This document shows positions 18,358 through 27,072 of a DNA stretch of 64,000 nucleotides, piece after piece. Origin of the DNA: JAVBMP01 sp031552195 (GTDB lineage: Bacteria; Desulfobacterota; Desulfovibrionia; Desulfovibrionales; Desulfovibrionaceae); NCBI GenBank assembly GCA_031552195.1, contig JAVBMT010000015.1, positions 3,204-67,203 on the forward strand, given 5' to 3'. How positions within the stretch are numbered: position 1 is the first letter of the stretch; each line of letters starts with the position of its first letter. Position numbers and translations under genes: made by a program. The notes under the pieces are model-generated. The model was not told the DNA's origin. It saw only the letters and a program-made list of their open reading frames with translations, and ran no database searches.

Positions 18358-19764
18358 ATGTCAAGTCTATACCTGCTTTGGGACGAAGCCCAGCTTTGGG
18401 GGCTTTTGCTCTGCCATGCGGCGCGTAGCCTCGGCATTTCTCACCGGCTGGTGCGGGCTGATGAAATTTCCGGCGGAATACTGCAAAAACGCCCTCCCTC
18501 CCTGCTCATTGTTCCGGGCGGCAGCGCCAGGCAGAAGGCCGCCGCCCTCGGCCGCAGCGGGCTTGAGGCTATTCGCGCCTACGTGCGCTCCGGCGGCAAC
18601 TATGCCGGCTTTTGCGGCGGGGCCGGGCTGGGCCTAAGCGAAACAGGAAAAAAGGACGAGCACGCTTCGCTCGGGCTTTGCCCCTGGGAACGCGGCGCAT
18701 ACGCGGAACGCCTTCAGCATTTCATGAGCGGCCATGTGCGCGTCGAACTTGCAAGCCAAAACGGCCGGCGCCTTGTTCCTTCGGCCGGCGATAAACCGGA
18801 GGCCATGCTGCCTGTCTGGTGGCCGGGCCAGTTCGGTCCGGAAAAGGCAACCCCTCCCGGACGGGACGTGGTGGAAATCCTGGCCCGTTACGCCACCGCG
18901 CGAACTTTGTCCGCAGAAGGAGAAACCGGGGAAGAAAACTCCGAACCTTCAGCCGGGGAGTATATTCCGGAATTTTGCGGGCGGGATTTCTGGCTGGCCG
19001 ACCTGCCCATCTCCTCCCTGCCGCGCGATGTTTTTTCCTCCTGGCACGATCTTTACGGGCTGAACGTCTCGCCGGTCTTCCTCTCGGGGCAGCCCTGCGT
19101 CGTTTGCGGCTCATACGGCAAAGGCGCGTATATCCTCAGCTATTCGCACCTTGAGACCCCTGGATCGCCTTTCGCGAACGCCTGGCTTATCCGCCTGCTG
19201 TCAGAACTGGGGCGGGTTAAGGCGAACGGCGCCCTGGTCGCTGAATGGAACCTCGGCGTCACCGGCCTGGAAAACGCGGCGCGCCCGGAATCACCGGCGG
19301 CCTGGGACGACCCGGACCTCATTCGGGCCATGAGCCTCCTTCGCCGGGCTCTGGTTTCAGGCCTGAACCACGGCCTGCTTTTCCGGCGCAGCCCCTGGCT
19401 GCTCGGCTGGCGTTCCGGCCTGCCCGGCGCGGCCCTGAACAATCTTTACGCCGAACTCTACACCATTCTTGAACGCGCGCCGAACGACCGGGCCTTGAAG
19501 TTCTGGCGGGCGGAGCGTGAAAAATTCATGCCGCTGATGACTTTTTTCGCGGCCGGAACGGAAAATTACCTGCTGGCGGAGCGTCTGGCCCTTACCCTTA
19601 ATAGAAGCCTGCCGGAAGCCGTTTCCGGAGACCTGTTGCGCGCCCAGAAACAAAACCTTTTCGGCAGCCCGATGCGTCCGGGCGGCCTTTATTCGGACCT
19701 TTTGCGCGTGGTGGACGAACTGGCCTTCCTGCAAATTACCGCGCCAGAGGCGAATCAGCCTTGA
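18358..19764 (+). CDS. BPL_N (biotin-protein ligase N-terminal-type) domain protein
   Basis: A 468-residue protein whose N-terminal about 250 residues resemble the BPL_N / class I glutamine-amidotransferase-like fold. MSSLYLLWDEAQLWG, LLIVPGGSARQKAAAL and YVRSGGNYAGFCGGAGLGLS (a Cys at the nucleophile elbow) are visible, and later VSPVFLSGQPCVVCGSYGKG. The C-terminal part is mostly helical with no recognised domain. No biotin-ligase catalytic domain (GRGRxGR type) is present, so biotinylation activity should not be assumed. It stands alone, divergent from valS and followed by a MITE-like element. Confidence 0.75.
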   Translation: MSSLYLLWDEAQLWGLLLCHAARSLGISHRLVRADEISGGILQKRPPSLLIVPGGSARQKAAALGRSGLEAIRAYVRSGGNYAGFCGGAGLGLSETGKKDEHASLGLCPWERGAYAERLQHFMSGHVRVELASQNGRRLVPSAGDKPEAMLPVWWPGQFGPEKATPPGRDVVEILARYATARTLSAEGETGEENSEPSAGEYIPEFCGRDFWLADLPISSLPRDVFSSWHDLYGLNVSPVFLSGQPCVVCGSYGKGAYILSYSHLETPGSPFANAWLIRLLSELGRVKANGALVAEWNLGVTGLENAARPESPAAWDDPDLIRAMSLLRRALVSGLNHGLLFRRSPWLLGWRSGLPGAALNNLYAELYTILERAPNDRALKFWRAEREKFMPLMTFFAAGTENYLLAERLALTLNRSLPEAVSGDLLRAQKQNLFGSPMRPGGLYSDLLRVVDELAFLQITAPEANQP

Positions 19765-19836
19765 AGCGCCGGTTCGCTCCGGCAGGCGTGCAGCCGGGTG
19801 AAAAGCACGGCGGGCCTTTGATCCAAGCCGTTCAGG

Positions 19837-19990
19837 CTAGGGGCTGTCTCTAAATAAAAGATTTTGCGCCAAAGATAAGGGAAACGGCCTTTTTTGCGAA
19901 GAAAGTGTACTCTTACGGTACTCGACCGGAGAAAAAAAGGACGATTGACGCCGTATTTGGACAAAAGATTTATTTAGAGACAGCTCCTAG
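19837..19990. mobile_element. MITE-like element with 19-bp terminal inverted repeats and CTAG flanks
   Basis: Left end GGGGCTGTCTCTAAATAAA (19841-19859) and right end, read on the minus strand, GGAGCTGTCTCTAAATAAA (to 19986) differ at one base. Each is flanked by CTAG, a possible 4-bp target duplication. The about 146-bp body has no credible gene; the 69-codon minus-strand frame at 19755-19964 crosses an element end. Ends of the GGGGCTGTCTC type are typical of some IS families, so this is probably a non-autonomous derivative (inference). Confidence 0.7.
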
Positions 19991-20065
19991 CGTATATAAA
20001 AACTTTCCGCCCTTTCGCACCTGACTGCAGGCGGTAAAAACCGAAGTAAAAATACAGGTGGCGCC

Positions 20066-21010
20066 ATGTCCAGACTCGTCGCGAATTACGAAGACCTTAT
20101 CGGCAATACTCCCATGCTGGAGCTGAAAACATTGCCGCGCAAGCTCGGCTGCCGGGCCAGAGTCAGCCTGAAGCTGGAATATTTCAACCCAGGTTTTTCC
20201 ATAAAAGACCGCCTGGCCAAGGCCTTGCTGGACGACGCCGAAGAACGCGGACTGATCAGGCCCCATTCCGACCCGCCCTGCCTGCTGGTGGAATCAACCA
20301 GCGGGAACACCGGCATAGGCCTGGCTTTTCTGGCCGTTCTGCGCGGCTACCGGCTCATTCTGACCATGCCGGAAAGCATGAGCGTTGAACGCCGAAACCT
20401 TCTGGCCGGGCTGGGCGCGGAGCTGGTGCTCACTCCCGCCGGGGCCGGAATGGACGGGGCGCTGGCCGAGGCGGAAAAGATAGCGGCGAATTCGCCCGGG
20501 GCTTTCATGCCCGCACAGTTCAGCAATCTGGCCGGGCGCGAGGCGCATTACAAAAGCACCGGCCCGGAAATCTGGCGGGACTGCGGCGGCGAAATCGATA
20601 TTTTCGTCAGCGCCTTCGGCACCGGCGGCACCGTCAGCGGAGCCGGGCGTTTTCTTAAAGAAAAGAACGCCGGCGTCAAGGTCTACGGGGTGGAGCCGGA
20701 GGAATCGCCCATGCTTTCGCGCGGCCGGGCCGCCCCGCATCTCATTCAGGGCATAGGATGCAACTTCGTTCCCACGGTGCTGGATCAGTCAGTGCTGGAC
20801 GGAGTACTCACCGTGCCCGGAGAAGAGGCGGTGAACATGGCCAGGCGCCTGCGCACGGAAGAAGGGGTTTTCTGCGGCATATCGTCCGGGGCGAACGCCC
20901 TGGCGGCCCTGCGCCTCGCCCTCTTGCCCGAAAATGAAGGAAAGCATATCGTAACCATCGCCTGCGACGGAGCCGAACGCTATCTTTCAACCAGGCTTTT
21001 TCAGGCGTAA
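20066..21010 (+). CDS. cysK: O-acetylserine sulfhydrylase (cysteine synthase)
   Basis: It makes cysteine from O-acetylserine and sulfide using PLP. The 314-residue protein shows the Schiff-base Lys in NPGFSIKDRLAK, the substrate loop VESTSGNTGIGLA and the phosphate-binding loop SAFGTGGTVSGAG. The C-terminal GISSGANALAAL motif is also present. It opens a plus-strand cluster with cysE (32 bases downstream) and a CobD-like aminotransferase. Its partner serine acetyltransferase is adjacent, so the two-step cysteine pathway is complete here. Confidence 0.96.
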   Translation: MSRLVANYEDLIGNTPMLELKTLPRKLGCRARVSLKLEYFNPGFSIKDRLAKALLDDAEERGLIRPHSDPPCLLVESTSGNTGIGLAFLAVLRGYRLILTMPESMSVERRNLLAGLGAELVLTPAGAGMDGALAEAEKIAANSPGAFMPAQFSNLAGREAHYKSTGPEIWRDCGGEIDIFVSAFGTGGTVSGAGRFLKEKNAGVKVYGVEPEESPMLSRGRAAPHLIQGIGCNFVPTVLDQSVLDGVLTVPGEEAVNMARRLRTEEGVFCGISSGANALAALRLALLPENEGKHIVTIACDGAERYLSTRLFQA

Positions 21011-21042
21011 TCGAACATATTTAAAAACAAGGCGAGGCTTCC

Positions 21043-21978
21043 ATGTCTGAATATAAATTTTCCGAACACGACCTGCCGGAACTTGACTCCATCGTAAGAG
21101 AGCTGTGCGCGCCTGAACCGGGCGGGCAGACGGGCTGGCGCTCTTCCGGATTTTTGCCCATGCCTTCGCTTGAAGCCCTGGAAGAACTCATGTCGCGCCT
21201 GCGCGCCGTTCTATTTCCCGGCTTTTACGGCATGCAGCTGGCGCCGGAATCAATGCGCTACCATATGGCCGCCAACCTCGACAGCATATACCGGCTGCTG
21301 GAGCTGCAAATTCAGCGCGGCCACTGCTTCAGCGCGCAAAGCGACTGCCGTGACGAAAGCTGCTTCGCGGAAGAGGCCAGCCGCCAGGCCCGCCGCTTCA
21401 TGAACGCCCTGCCGCGAATCCGCTCTTTGCTGGCCGGAGACGTCCAGGCGGCCTACGAAGGCGACCCGGCGGCCAAAACCCAAGGCGAGACCATTTTCTG
21501 CTACCCGTCCATTCAGGCCATGATTCACCACCGCATCGCCCATGAGCTGTATCTGGCCGAGGTTCCGCTCATTCCGCGCATCATCAGCGAAATGTCGCAT
21601 TCGCGCACCGGAATAGACATTCACCCTGGCGCGCGCATCGGCGAAAATTTCTTCATCGACCACGGAACAGGCGTGGTCATAGGCGAAACCAGCATCATAG
21701 GCCGCAATTGCCGCCTTTACCAAGGCGTTACACTGGGCGCGCTTTCTTTCCCCAAAGAAGACGACGGAACCCTGGTGAAGGGGCGTGAACGCCACCCCGT
21801 GCTGGAAAACGACGTAACAGTTTACGCCGGGGCGACCATTCTCGGCCGCGTGACCATAGGCGCGGGAAGCATCATAGGCGGCAACGTCTGGATAACCTAT
21901 GACGTTCCGGAGGGGTCCAAGGTCGTGCAGCAGCGCTCCACAACTCCGGGCCTCTCGGAAAAGGTTATAGGAAGCTGA
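21043..21978 (+). CDS. cysE: serine O-acetyltransferase (EpsC/CysE type)
   Basis: It acetylates serine with acetyl-CoA for the neighbouring cysteine synthase. The 311-residue protein has a long helical N-terminal region (about 1-175) and a left-handed beta-helix of hexapeptide repeats containing the active-site His region (GIDIHPGARIGENFFIDHG), then TGVVIGETSIIGRNC and GAGSIIGGNVWITYDVP. The N-terminal region is longer than in the E. coli enzyme, as in the EpsC subgroup. The stop is three bases before the next start, so translation is probably coupled. Confidence 0.95.
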   Translation: MSEYKFSEHDLPELDSIVRELCAPEPGGQTGWRSSGFLPMPSLEALEELMSRLRAVLFPGFYGMQLAPESMRYHMAANLDSIYRLLELQIQRGHCFSAQSDCRDESCFAEEASRQARRFMNALPRIRSLLAGDVQAAYEGDPAAKTQGETIFCYPSIQAMIHHRIAHELYLAEVPLIPRIISEMSHSRTGIDIHPGARIGENFFIDHGTGVVIGETSIIGRNCRLYQGVTLGALSFPKEDDGTLVKGRERHPVLENDVTVYAGATILGRVTIGAGSIIGGNVWITYDVPEGSKVVQQRSTTPGLSEKVIGS

Positions 21979-21981
21979 CCC

Positions 21982-23103
21982 GTGCCGCCCGCACAGGATA
22001 TGCCTCCGCACGGAGGGAACGTTTACGCCGTGGCCATGCGCCTTGGAGCGAACCCGGAAGATATTCTGGACTTCAGCTGCAACGCCAACATATTCGCGGC
22101 GCACCTGACGGAAGAACTGTTCCGGAAAACGCCCTATCCCTTTATGCACTACCCTGACAGCGACTGCGCGCGGCTGCGCGAAGCCGTCGCCGCGCACGAA
22201 GGCCTGCACCCGGAACAGATATTGCCGGGCAACGGCGCGGCCGACCTTATCTGGCTGGCGCTGCGCGCCCTGAAACCGCAAAAGGTCGTCTGCCTCGGCC
22301 CGGCCTTTTCCGAATACGCCCGCGCCTGCGCGGCCCTGGGCGCGGAGTGCTCGGTCATTCCGACACTGCCGGAAAACGATTTCGCCTGCGCTTCCGATGA
22401 ATTGCGTGCATTACGGGCGAGCCGGGCCGACCTTGTCATCGTTTGCAGCCCCAACAACCCCGGCGGCGCGGCTTACCAGAACCTGGGCCTTATCCTCGGA
22501 GAAACGCGCTCACCCTTTATATTGCTTGACCTGAGCTACCGCGACTTCCTTTACGGCTTTCCGGAACACGACCTGCACGCCTGGGCGGCCTGCTCAGGTT
22601 TTGTCCAGCCCGGAACCAGGCTTCTGGGCCTGCACAGCTTCAGCAAATTTTTCTGCTGCCCAGGCCTGCGCCTGGGCTACCTGGCCGGAGACGCCCAGCT
22701 CATAAAATTTCTGGCCCGGCAAGCGCCGCCCTGGAGCGTAATGACCTTGGCGCAGGAACTCGGAACGCGCTTTCTGGAAAATATCGAGGCTTACCGGGAT
22801 ACGCTGCCCGCCCTGCGCGCGGCGCAGAACCTTTTCGGCGTAAACCTGCGCCTGAGCGGCGCGTTCGACCCGGACCGGGTGATCGAGGGGCCGGGCTTTT
22901 TCTGCTGCGGCCTGAACGGAGTATCCGGAAGCAGCCTCAATATGGAGGGGGCCGCGGCCAGGCTGCGGGAAAAATTGCTGGCCAGGCGCATTCTGGTGCG
23001 CAACTGCGACAACATACCCGGAATGCCCCCAGGCTATATCAGGCTGCAAACGCGCCGGGAAAAAGATAATGAAAAACTGCTGAAAGCCCTGGCCCCCACC
23101 TGA
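21982..23103 (+). CDS. CobD/HisC-like PLP-dependent aminotransferase (threonine-phosphate decarboxylase-like)
   Basis: A fold-type I PLP enzyme of 373 residues. The start is GTG at 21982 (ATG 22000 is an alternative). HGGNVYAVAMRLGANPEDILDF matches the CobD-type opening, and SPNNPGG and the Schiff-base region LHSFSKFFCCPGLRLGYLAGD (Lys) are seen; RLQTRREKDNEKLL is near the end. CobD enzymes make aminopropanol phosphate for cobalamin, whereas HisC relatives act in histidine synthesis. Context with cysK-cysE fits neither strongly, so the substrate is open. It lies three bases after cysE. Confidence 0.8.
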   Translation: MPPAQDMPPHGGNVYAVAMRLGANPEDILDFSCNANIFAAHLTEELFRKTPYPFMHYPDSDCARLREAVAAHEGLHPEQILPGNGAADLIWLALRALKPQKVVCLGPAFSEYARACAALGAECSVIPTLPENDFACASDELRALRASRADLVIVCSPNNPGGAAYQNLGLILGETRSPFILLDLSYRDFLYGFPEHDLHAWAACSGFVQPGTRLLGLHSFSKFFCCPGLRLGYLAGDAQLIKFLARQAPPWSVMTLAQELGTRFLENIEAYRDTLPALRAAQNLFGVNLRLSGAFDPDRVIEGPGFFCCGLNGVSGSSLNMEGAAARLREKLLARRILVRNCDNIPGMPPGYIRLQTRREKDNEKLLKALAPT

Positions 23104-23136
23104 CGCGCCGCGCGTGGTTTCCGCCGGGCGCGCCCC

Positions 23137-23197
23137 GTTCCGGAAAAATTTTTATTGTTGCGAATCTTATTTTCGCAAGGTTCCGGTAAAAATTTTT
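23137..23197 (+). promoter_or_regulatory. repeat-hairpin-repeat block upstream of the porin gene
   Basis: Two near-identical direct copies of GTTCCGG(T)AAAAATTTTT (23137-23153 and 23180-23197) flank a 7-bp inverted repeat TTGCGAA/TTCGCAA (23158-23164 and 23172-23178). The block lies 135-195 bases upstream of the porin start, in an AT-rich stretch otherwise without genes. It is likely a regulatory site or promoter-proximal operator (inference). It is also about 34 bases past the stop of the aminotransferase gene. Confidence 0.5.
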
Positions 23198-23331
23198 GCA
23201 CGAAAAATAAAAAAGCGCTTGCAAAGTTCAATTTTTTTTCGTATTTATTCAAACAAGGAATGTGCTTGTTTTGCGCTTTGCTTTTTCAGGCGCTCACGCA
23301 CTTCCTAAAACCTTGAAAAGGAAGGACAACT

Positions 23332-24753
23332 ATGAAACGTATTCTTACAGTTCTGCTTGCAGCCACCATGGTTCTCGGTGCGGTTGCGCAGGCCAGCGCC
23401 GTTGACGTGAAAGTCAAGGGCATGTTTGATTTCGCCTTCGGATGGCGCGACGGCACCAACCTCTACGACGGAGAAGCCAACGAAGACGACTTCATCGCCC
23501 GCCAGCGTCTGCGTACCCAGGTTGAGTTTATCGCTTCCGAAGCCCTGCGCGGCGTCGTGCAGTTCGAAATCGGCACCCTGAACTGGGGCGGCAACAACTC
23601 TGACATGGGTTACGGCGGCCAGCTCGACACCGACGGCATCAACATTGAAACCCGTTACGCTTACATTGACTGGTACGTTCCCGGCACCGGCAACAGCGCC
23701 GTTGAAAACGCCCTGCGCGTGAAAATGGGCCTCCAGCACATCGCGCTGCCCACCGAAGCTCTTGGCAACGCCGTGTTCGCTAACGACGTGGCCGGCATCG
23801 TGGCCAGCTACCAGTTCACCAAAAACGTCGCCCTGACCGCTTTCTGGGCCCGTCCTTACGACGAAGCCGAAAGCATCAGCAGCGGCAACACCTATGACGC
23901 CATGGACCTGTTCGGCCTTATTCTTCCTTTGACCTTTGAAGAAGCCGGCTTCAACATCACCCCTTGGGCTGTTTACAGCAACATCGGCGGCGCTTCCACC
24001 TTCGGCCAGATCTTCGCTCCCCAGGGCTTCAACAACAGTGTTGACCTGTACAGCGTCGGCCTCGCCAGCAAGCTCGTTATGGGCGATTTCGACCTGAAGC
24101 TTGACGCCATGTACGGCATCACCGACGGCAGCGACGACAGCGTACTTGAAACCAGGGGCTGGTTGGCCGCTATGGCTTTTGATTACAACGGCTTCACCTG
24201 GGGCACCCCCGGCCTGTTCGGCTGGTACGCTTCCGGCGATGACGACCAGAAACTTATTGATGAAGGTCGCCTTGGCGGCCTGCCCGTTATCGGCGGCGCT
24301 TCCAACGACGGCTTCTACCCGACCAGCTTCGGCTTCCCGGGTTCCTACAGCATCGGCGACGACACCCTTGTTAACGGCACCGGCGTCGGCACCTGGGGCA
24401 TCGGCGTCCAGATCGCCAACCTGAGCTTCGTGAAAGACCTGTCCCACACCATCCGTTTCGCTTACTACCAGGGCACCAACCACGAAGAAATGGTTCCGCT
24501 CATGTACGGCCTTGACCTCGAAGGCATGGAGCCTTTCCAGGAAAACATCTACATGTCCACCGCCGACTCCGCTTATGAAGTCAACCTGGACAGCACCTAC
24601 AACATCTATGACAACCTGCAGATGGTCGTTGAACTCGGCTACATCCACCTCGACCTGGACAGCCGCGGCAAGACCTACGACGGCCTGTCCACCCCCAACG
24701 TCGCTAACGACGACGTATGGAAGGCTCAGGTTCTGTTCCGTTACAGCTTCTAA
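23332..24753 (+). CDS. outer-membrane homotrimeric porin (Desulfovibrio type)
   Basis: A 473-residue beta-barrel protein with a Sec signal (MKRILTVLLAATMVLGAVAQASA, cut after ASA) and a mature start VDVKVKGMFDFAFGWRDGTN. Alternating aromatic and hydrophobic strands run to a C-terminal aromatic end (VLFRYSF), the usual outer-membrane insertion signal. Codon use is strongly biased to C-ending codons (AAC, GAC, ATC, GGC), as expected for a highly expressed major porin. A strong ribosome-binding site (AAAAGGAAGGA) precedes it and a terminator follows. It is a single-gene unit and presumably allows general diffusion of small solutes. Confidence 0.93.
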   Translation: MKRILTVLLAATMVLGAVAQASAVDVKVKGMFDFAFGWRDGTNLYDGEANEDDFIARQRLRTQVEFIASEALRGVVQFEIGTLNWGGNNSDMGYGGQLDTDGINIETRYAYIDWYVPGTGNSAVENALRVKMGLQHIALPTEALGNAVFANDVAGIVASYQFTKNVALTAFWARPYDEAESISSGNTYDAMDLFGLILPLTFEEAGFNITPWAVYSNIGGASTFGQIFAPQGFNNSVDLYSVGLASKLVMGDFDLKLDAMYGITDGSDDSVLETRGWLAAMAFDYNGFTWGTPGLFGWYASGDDDQKLIDEGRLGGLPVIGGASNDGFYPTSFGFPGSYSIGDDTLVNGTGVGTWGIGVQIANLSFVKDLSHTIRFAYYQGTNHEEMVPLMYGLDLEGMEPFQENIYMSTADSAYEVNLDSTYNIYDNLQMVVELGYIHLDLDSRGKTYDGLSTPNVANDDVWKAQVLFRYSF

Positions 24754-24789
24754 TTTAAGCCTCGCGGCTTGAATTAAGCGGTAAAATTA

Positions 24790-24820
24790 AAACCGGGCGG
24801 ATTTTCCGCCCGGTTTTTTT
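24790..24820 (+). terminator. Rho-independent terminator of the porin gene
   Basis: Arms AAACCGGGCGG and CCGCCCGGTTT (24790-24800 and 24806-24816) with a 5-base loop, followed by a T run. It starts 36 bases past the porin stop. Confidence 0.9.
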
Positions 24821-24969
24821 GCGCCAAAGACTTGCCTTCCAGGGCAAGCTGTGTTTATTAACGTCAAAGAATCGCCACGCTATAAGCTTTACGTATTTTC
24901 CGAACCGCAGCCTTTTGTTTTACAACAACCATGGCGGCGGATGTTTTATTGCCCTGCAACGAGGTTAGC

Positions 24970-26769
24970 ATGCCGAACGAGCCCACGCTGGATGTAGCGT
25001 TTGAAGAAGATATCCTTGAGTTGACCGATATTGTTTCGGCAACGCCCAAGAAAAAAACGGACTTTGATGATGAGCTTGAATCTCTGCTTAACGACATCGG
25101 AGTTGACCCGGATGCCGTAAAGCAGAAATTCGGCCCGGCTGAAGCGCCGGGCGCTTCGAAAAACGCTGACGCGCAGCGCCCGGTTGACCCGGACGAAGAA
25201 CTGGAGCTTCCGGAACTGAGCGACTTGGACAGCCTGCTCGAACAGCTTGGCGCGGGGCCTATAAAAAATTCTTCCGACACGCCGGAAGCGAAAAACAGTA
25301 TGCTCGCCGACGATTTTGACGCGCACCCCTCACGGGAAACAGCCCCTGCTTCTTCCTCCAGGCCGGAAAATACGGAAAAAACATCGCCCGAAGAAGCGCG
25401 CCAGGACGTTTACGACCCTGACGCCTTAGCCGGAGAAGGGCTGGACGATCTTCTGGCCTCTTTGCTGCAAGACGGCGACACCGCGAAATCTGAAAACAAA
25501 AATCCCGCGCAGGACCTTATGGCGGACTTGGGACTGGCGGCCGAACCGGCCGGGCAGGACGCTCCGCCGCCCAGCCCCGAAGACGATTTGCTCGCGGAAT
25601 TGGGCATTGCCGCAAAACCGACTGTGGCCGGACCGGCCGGGCAGGACGCTCCGCCGCCCAGCCCCGAAGACGATTTGCTCGCGGAATTGGGCATTGCCGC
25701 AAAACCGCCTGTGGCCGAACCGGCCGGGCAGGACGCTCCAGCGCCCAGCCCTGAAGACGATTTGCTCGCGGAATTGGGCTTTGCCGCAAAGCCGCCCGTG
25801 GCCGAACCAGCCGGGCAGGACGCTCCGCCTCCCAGCCCAGAAGACGACCTGCTCGCGGAATTGGGTATTGCCGCAAAACCGCAGGGAACGCCCCCTCCCC
25901 CGCTGGTGCGGAAACCAGAAGAATCTTCAGTGCTTGATGCACTGGAAAATCCGGCCTTCGAGCGAATGGAAGAAAGGGCGGAAGAAGTAAAAGCCCTTGG
26001 CATGCCGGAAGCTGACGGAAGAAACGCCAAGGAATCACTCTCGCCTGAAGAAGATATTGACGACGGAGGCATTGACCTTAACGAACTGGACTCCTTGCTG
26101 GACAATGTGCTGGCAGGAGCGCCGGCCCCTGGCCCCCTGCCCGGCGAGGCCCTTTCCCTGGAAAGCTCCGTAACGGCCTTGGCGGGTGCTTCCGGCCTGG
26201 CGGAGATGGACGCGCGGATAAGCGCCATAAGCGAAAGGCTTGACGGCATGGCCCCAGTTGGCGAGGTGTTTGCGCTTAAACGCGACCTGGAAGACCTCAA
26301 AGCCGGAGCAGCGAACGCCACGGGAACGGATGCCGGCGCCCTGAACCAACAGGCGGAAATGCTGGAGAAGCTGGAAACCGCAAGCGAAGCTCAGGCGCTG
26401 GACTTGTTCGAGTTAAAACGGCAAATGGCCGAACTGGCTGATGAGAAGGACGGGCTGAAAGCCGAACTTCAGGCGAGCCGCGCGGAAAACGCCGCCTTGG
26501 CTGAAGAGCTGGCCGCTCTGAAAATTCAGGCCGCGGAAAAGGTTGCAGTGGAAAGCCTGGCCGCGCCGCCGGAGCAAACCGGAGAAGTTGAGGCGCTGCG
26601 CGAACGCTGCACAGACCTTGAAGCCAGGCTTGACCTGCAATACGGCAATATCGAAGCCCTGAAGCTTGATTTGGCCGACCTGAACGCCAATATGGAAAAA
26701 CATGCCGCAGCCGCAGCCGCCAAAGTGCTGCGCGAGGAAATTGCCGCCCTTATGCAGGCCTTTGCTTGA
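24970..26769 (+). CDS. acidic tandem-repeat, coiled-coil protein of unknown function
   Basis: The start at 24970 (MPNEPTLDVAFEEDILELT) is preferred to 24931 because GAGG lies just before it; the protein then has 599 residues. It has no signal peptide or membrane segment. Short amphipathic acidic modules recur through it: DELESLLNDIG, DLDSLLEQLG, LDDLLASLLQ, four DDLLAELG repeats and ELDSLLDNVL. Four 29-residue repeats occupy about residues 192-307. The C-terminal third (about 400-599) is a heptad-rich coiled coil (MDARISAISERLDG, LKRQMAELADEKDGLKAEL). I do not recognise the family. The layout recalls scaffold or polar-hub proteins, but that is only an analogy. It stands alone between the porin and lpxI. 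Confidence 0.8.
   Translation: MPNEPTLDVAFEEDILELTDIVSATPKKKTDFDDELESLLNDIGVDPDAVKQKFGPAEAPGASKNADAQRPVDPDEELELPELSDLDSLLEQLGAGPIKNSSDTPEAKNSMLADDFDAHPSRETAPASSSRPENTEKTSPEEARQDVYDPDALAGEGLDDLLASLLQDGDTAKSENKNPAQDLMADLGLAAEPAGQDAPPPSPEDDLLAELGIAAKPTVAGPAGQDAPPPSPEDDLLAELGIAAKPPVAEPAGQDAPAPSPEDDLLAELGFAAKPPVAEPAGQDAPPPSPEDDLLAELGIAAKPQGTPPPPLVRKPEESSVLDALENPAFERMEERAEEVKALGMPEADGRNAKESLSPEEDIDDGGIDLNELDSLLDNVLAGAPAPGPLPGEALSLESSVTALAGASGLAEMDARISAISERLDGMAPVGEVFALKRDLEDLKAGAANATGTDAGALNQQAEMLEKLETASEAQALDLFELKRQMAELADEKDGLKAELQASRAENAALAEELAALKIQAAEKVAVESLAAPPEQTGEVEALRERCTDLEARLDLQYGNIEALKLDLADLNANMEKHAAAAAAKVLREEIAALMQAFA
25543..25890 (+). repeat. four 87-bp in-frame tandem repeats
   Basis: Four copies of an 87-bp unit encode about 29 residues each, with consensus EPAGQDAPPPSPEDDLLAEL followed by GIAAKPPVA. 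The copies are very similar at the nucleotide level, which implies recent duplication and likely copy-number variation between strains. Confidence 0.95.
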
Positions 26770-27072
26770 ACCTGTAGCACGCCGGCTTGAATCGTCCGCA
26801 CAGGCGGACACGCAAAGGGCGCTTGCAGGCGGGAAGCATGGCTTGCCTTCAGCCGGGGCGGCTGCCGCCTTGGCTCACCGAAAAAAAAACGATTTTCTTG
26901 TTCAGCCGGCAACAACAGATCGCTGTTCACCCGGAAACAACAGATCGCGTGGGAAAAGTTTTTTTTCATGCGCAGCAGTGCAAAATTAAAACGCTCCAGC
27001 CAGGCGGAATCACCGTCTTTTTCTTTTTTTAGAAGGCGCTGGAAATAAAAAATATTCTAACGCGGGAAACGA
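26770..27072. other. intergenic stretch with an 18-bp direct repeat
   Basis: No gene is seen. CCGGCAACAACAGATCGC (26906-26923) recurs with one change as CCGGAAACAACAGATCGC (26931-26948), spaced 25 bases apart. The lpxI promoter should lie in this stretch. Confidence 0.5.

Noticed and set aside
19043..19058. TGGCACGATCTTTACG, resembling a sigma-54 promoter
   Set aside because: It lies inside the BPL_N coding region, lacks the GC at -12 and has no gene correctly placed downstream.
23305..24648. 447-codon minus-strand frame opposite the porin gene
   Set aside because: A shadow caused by the porin's strong codon bias. The plus-strand product has a signal peptide and barrel pattern.
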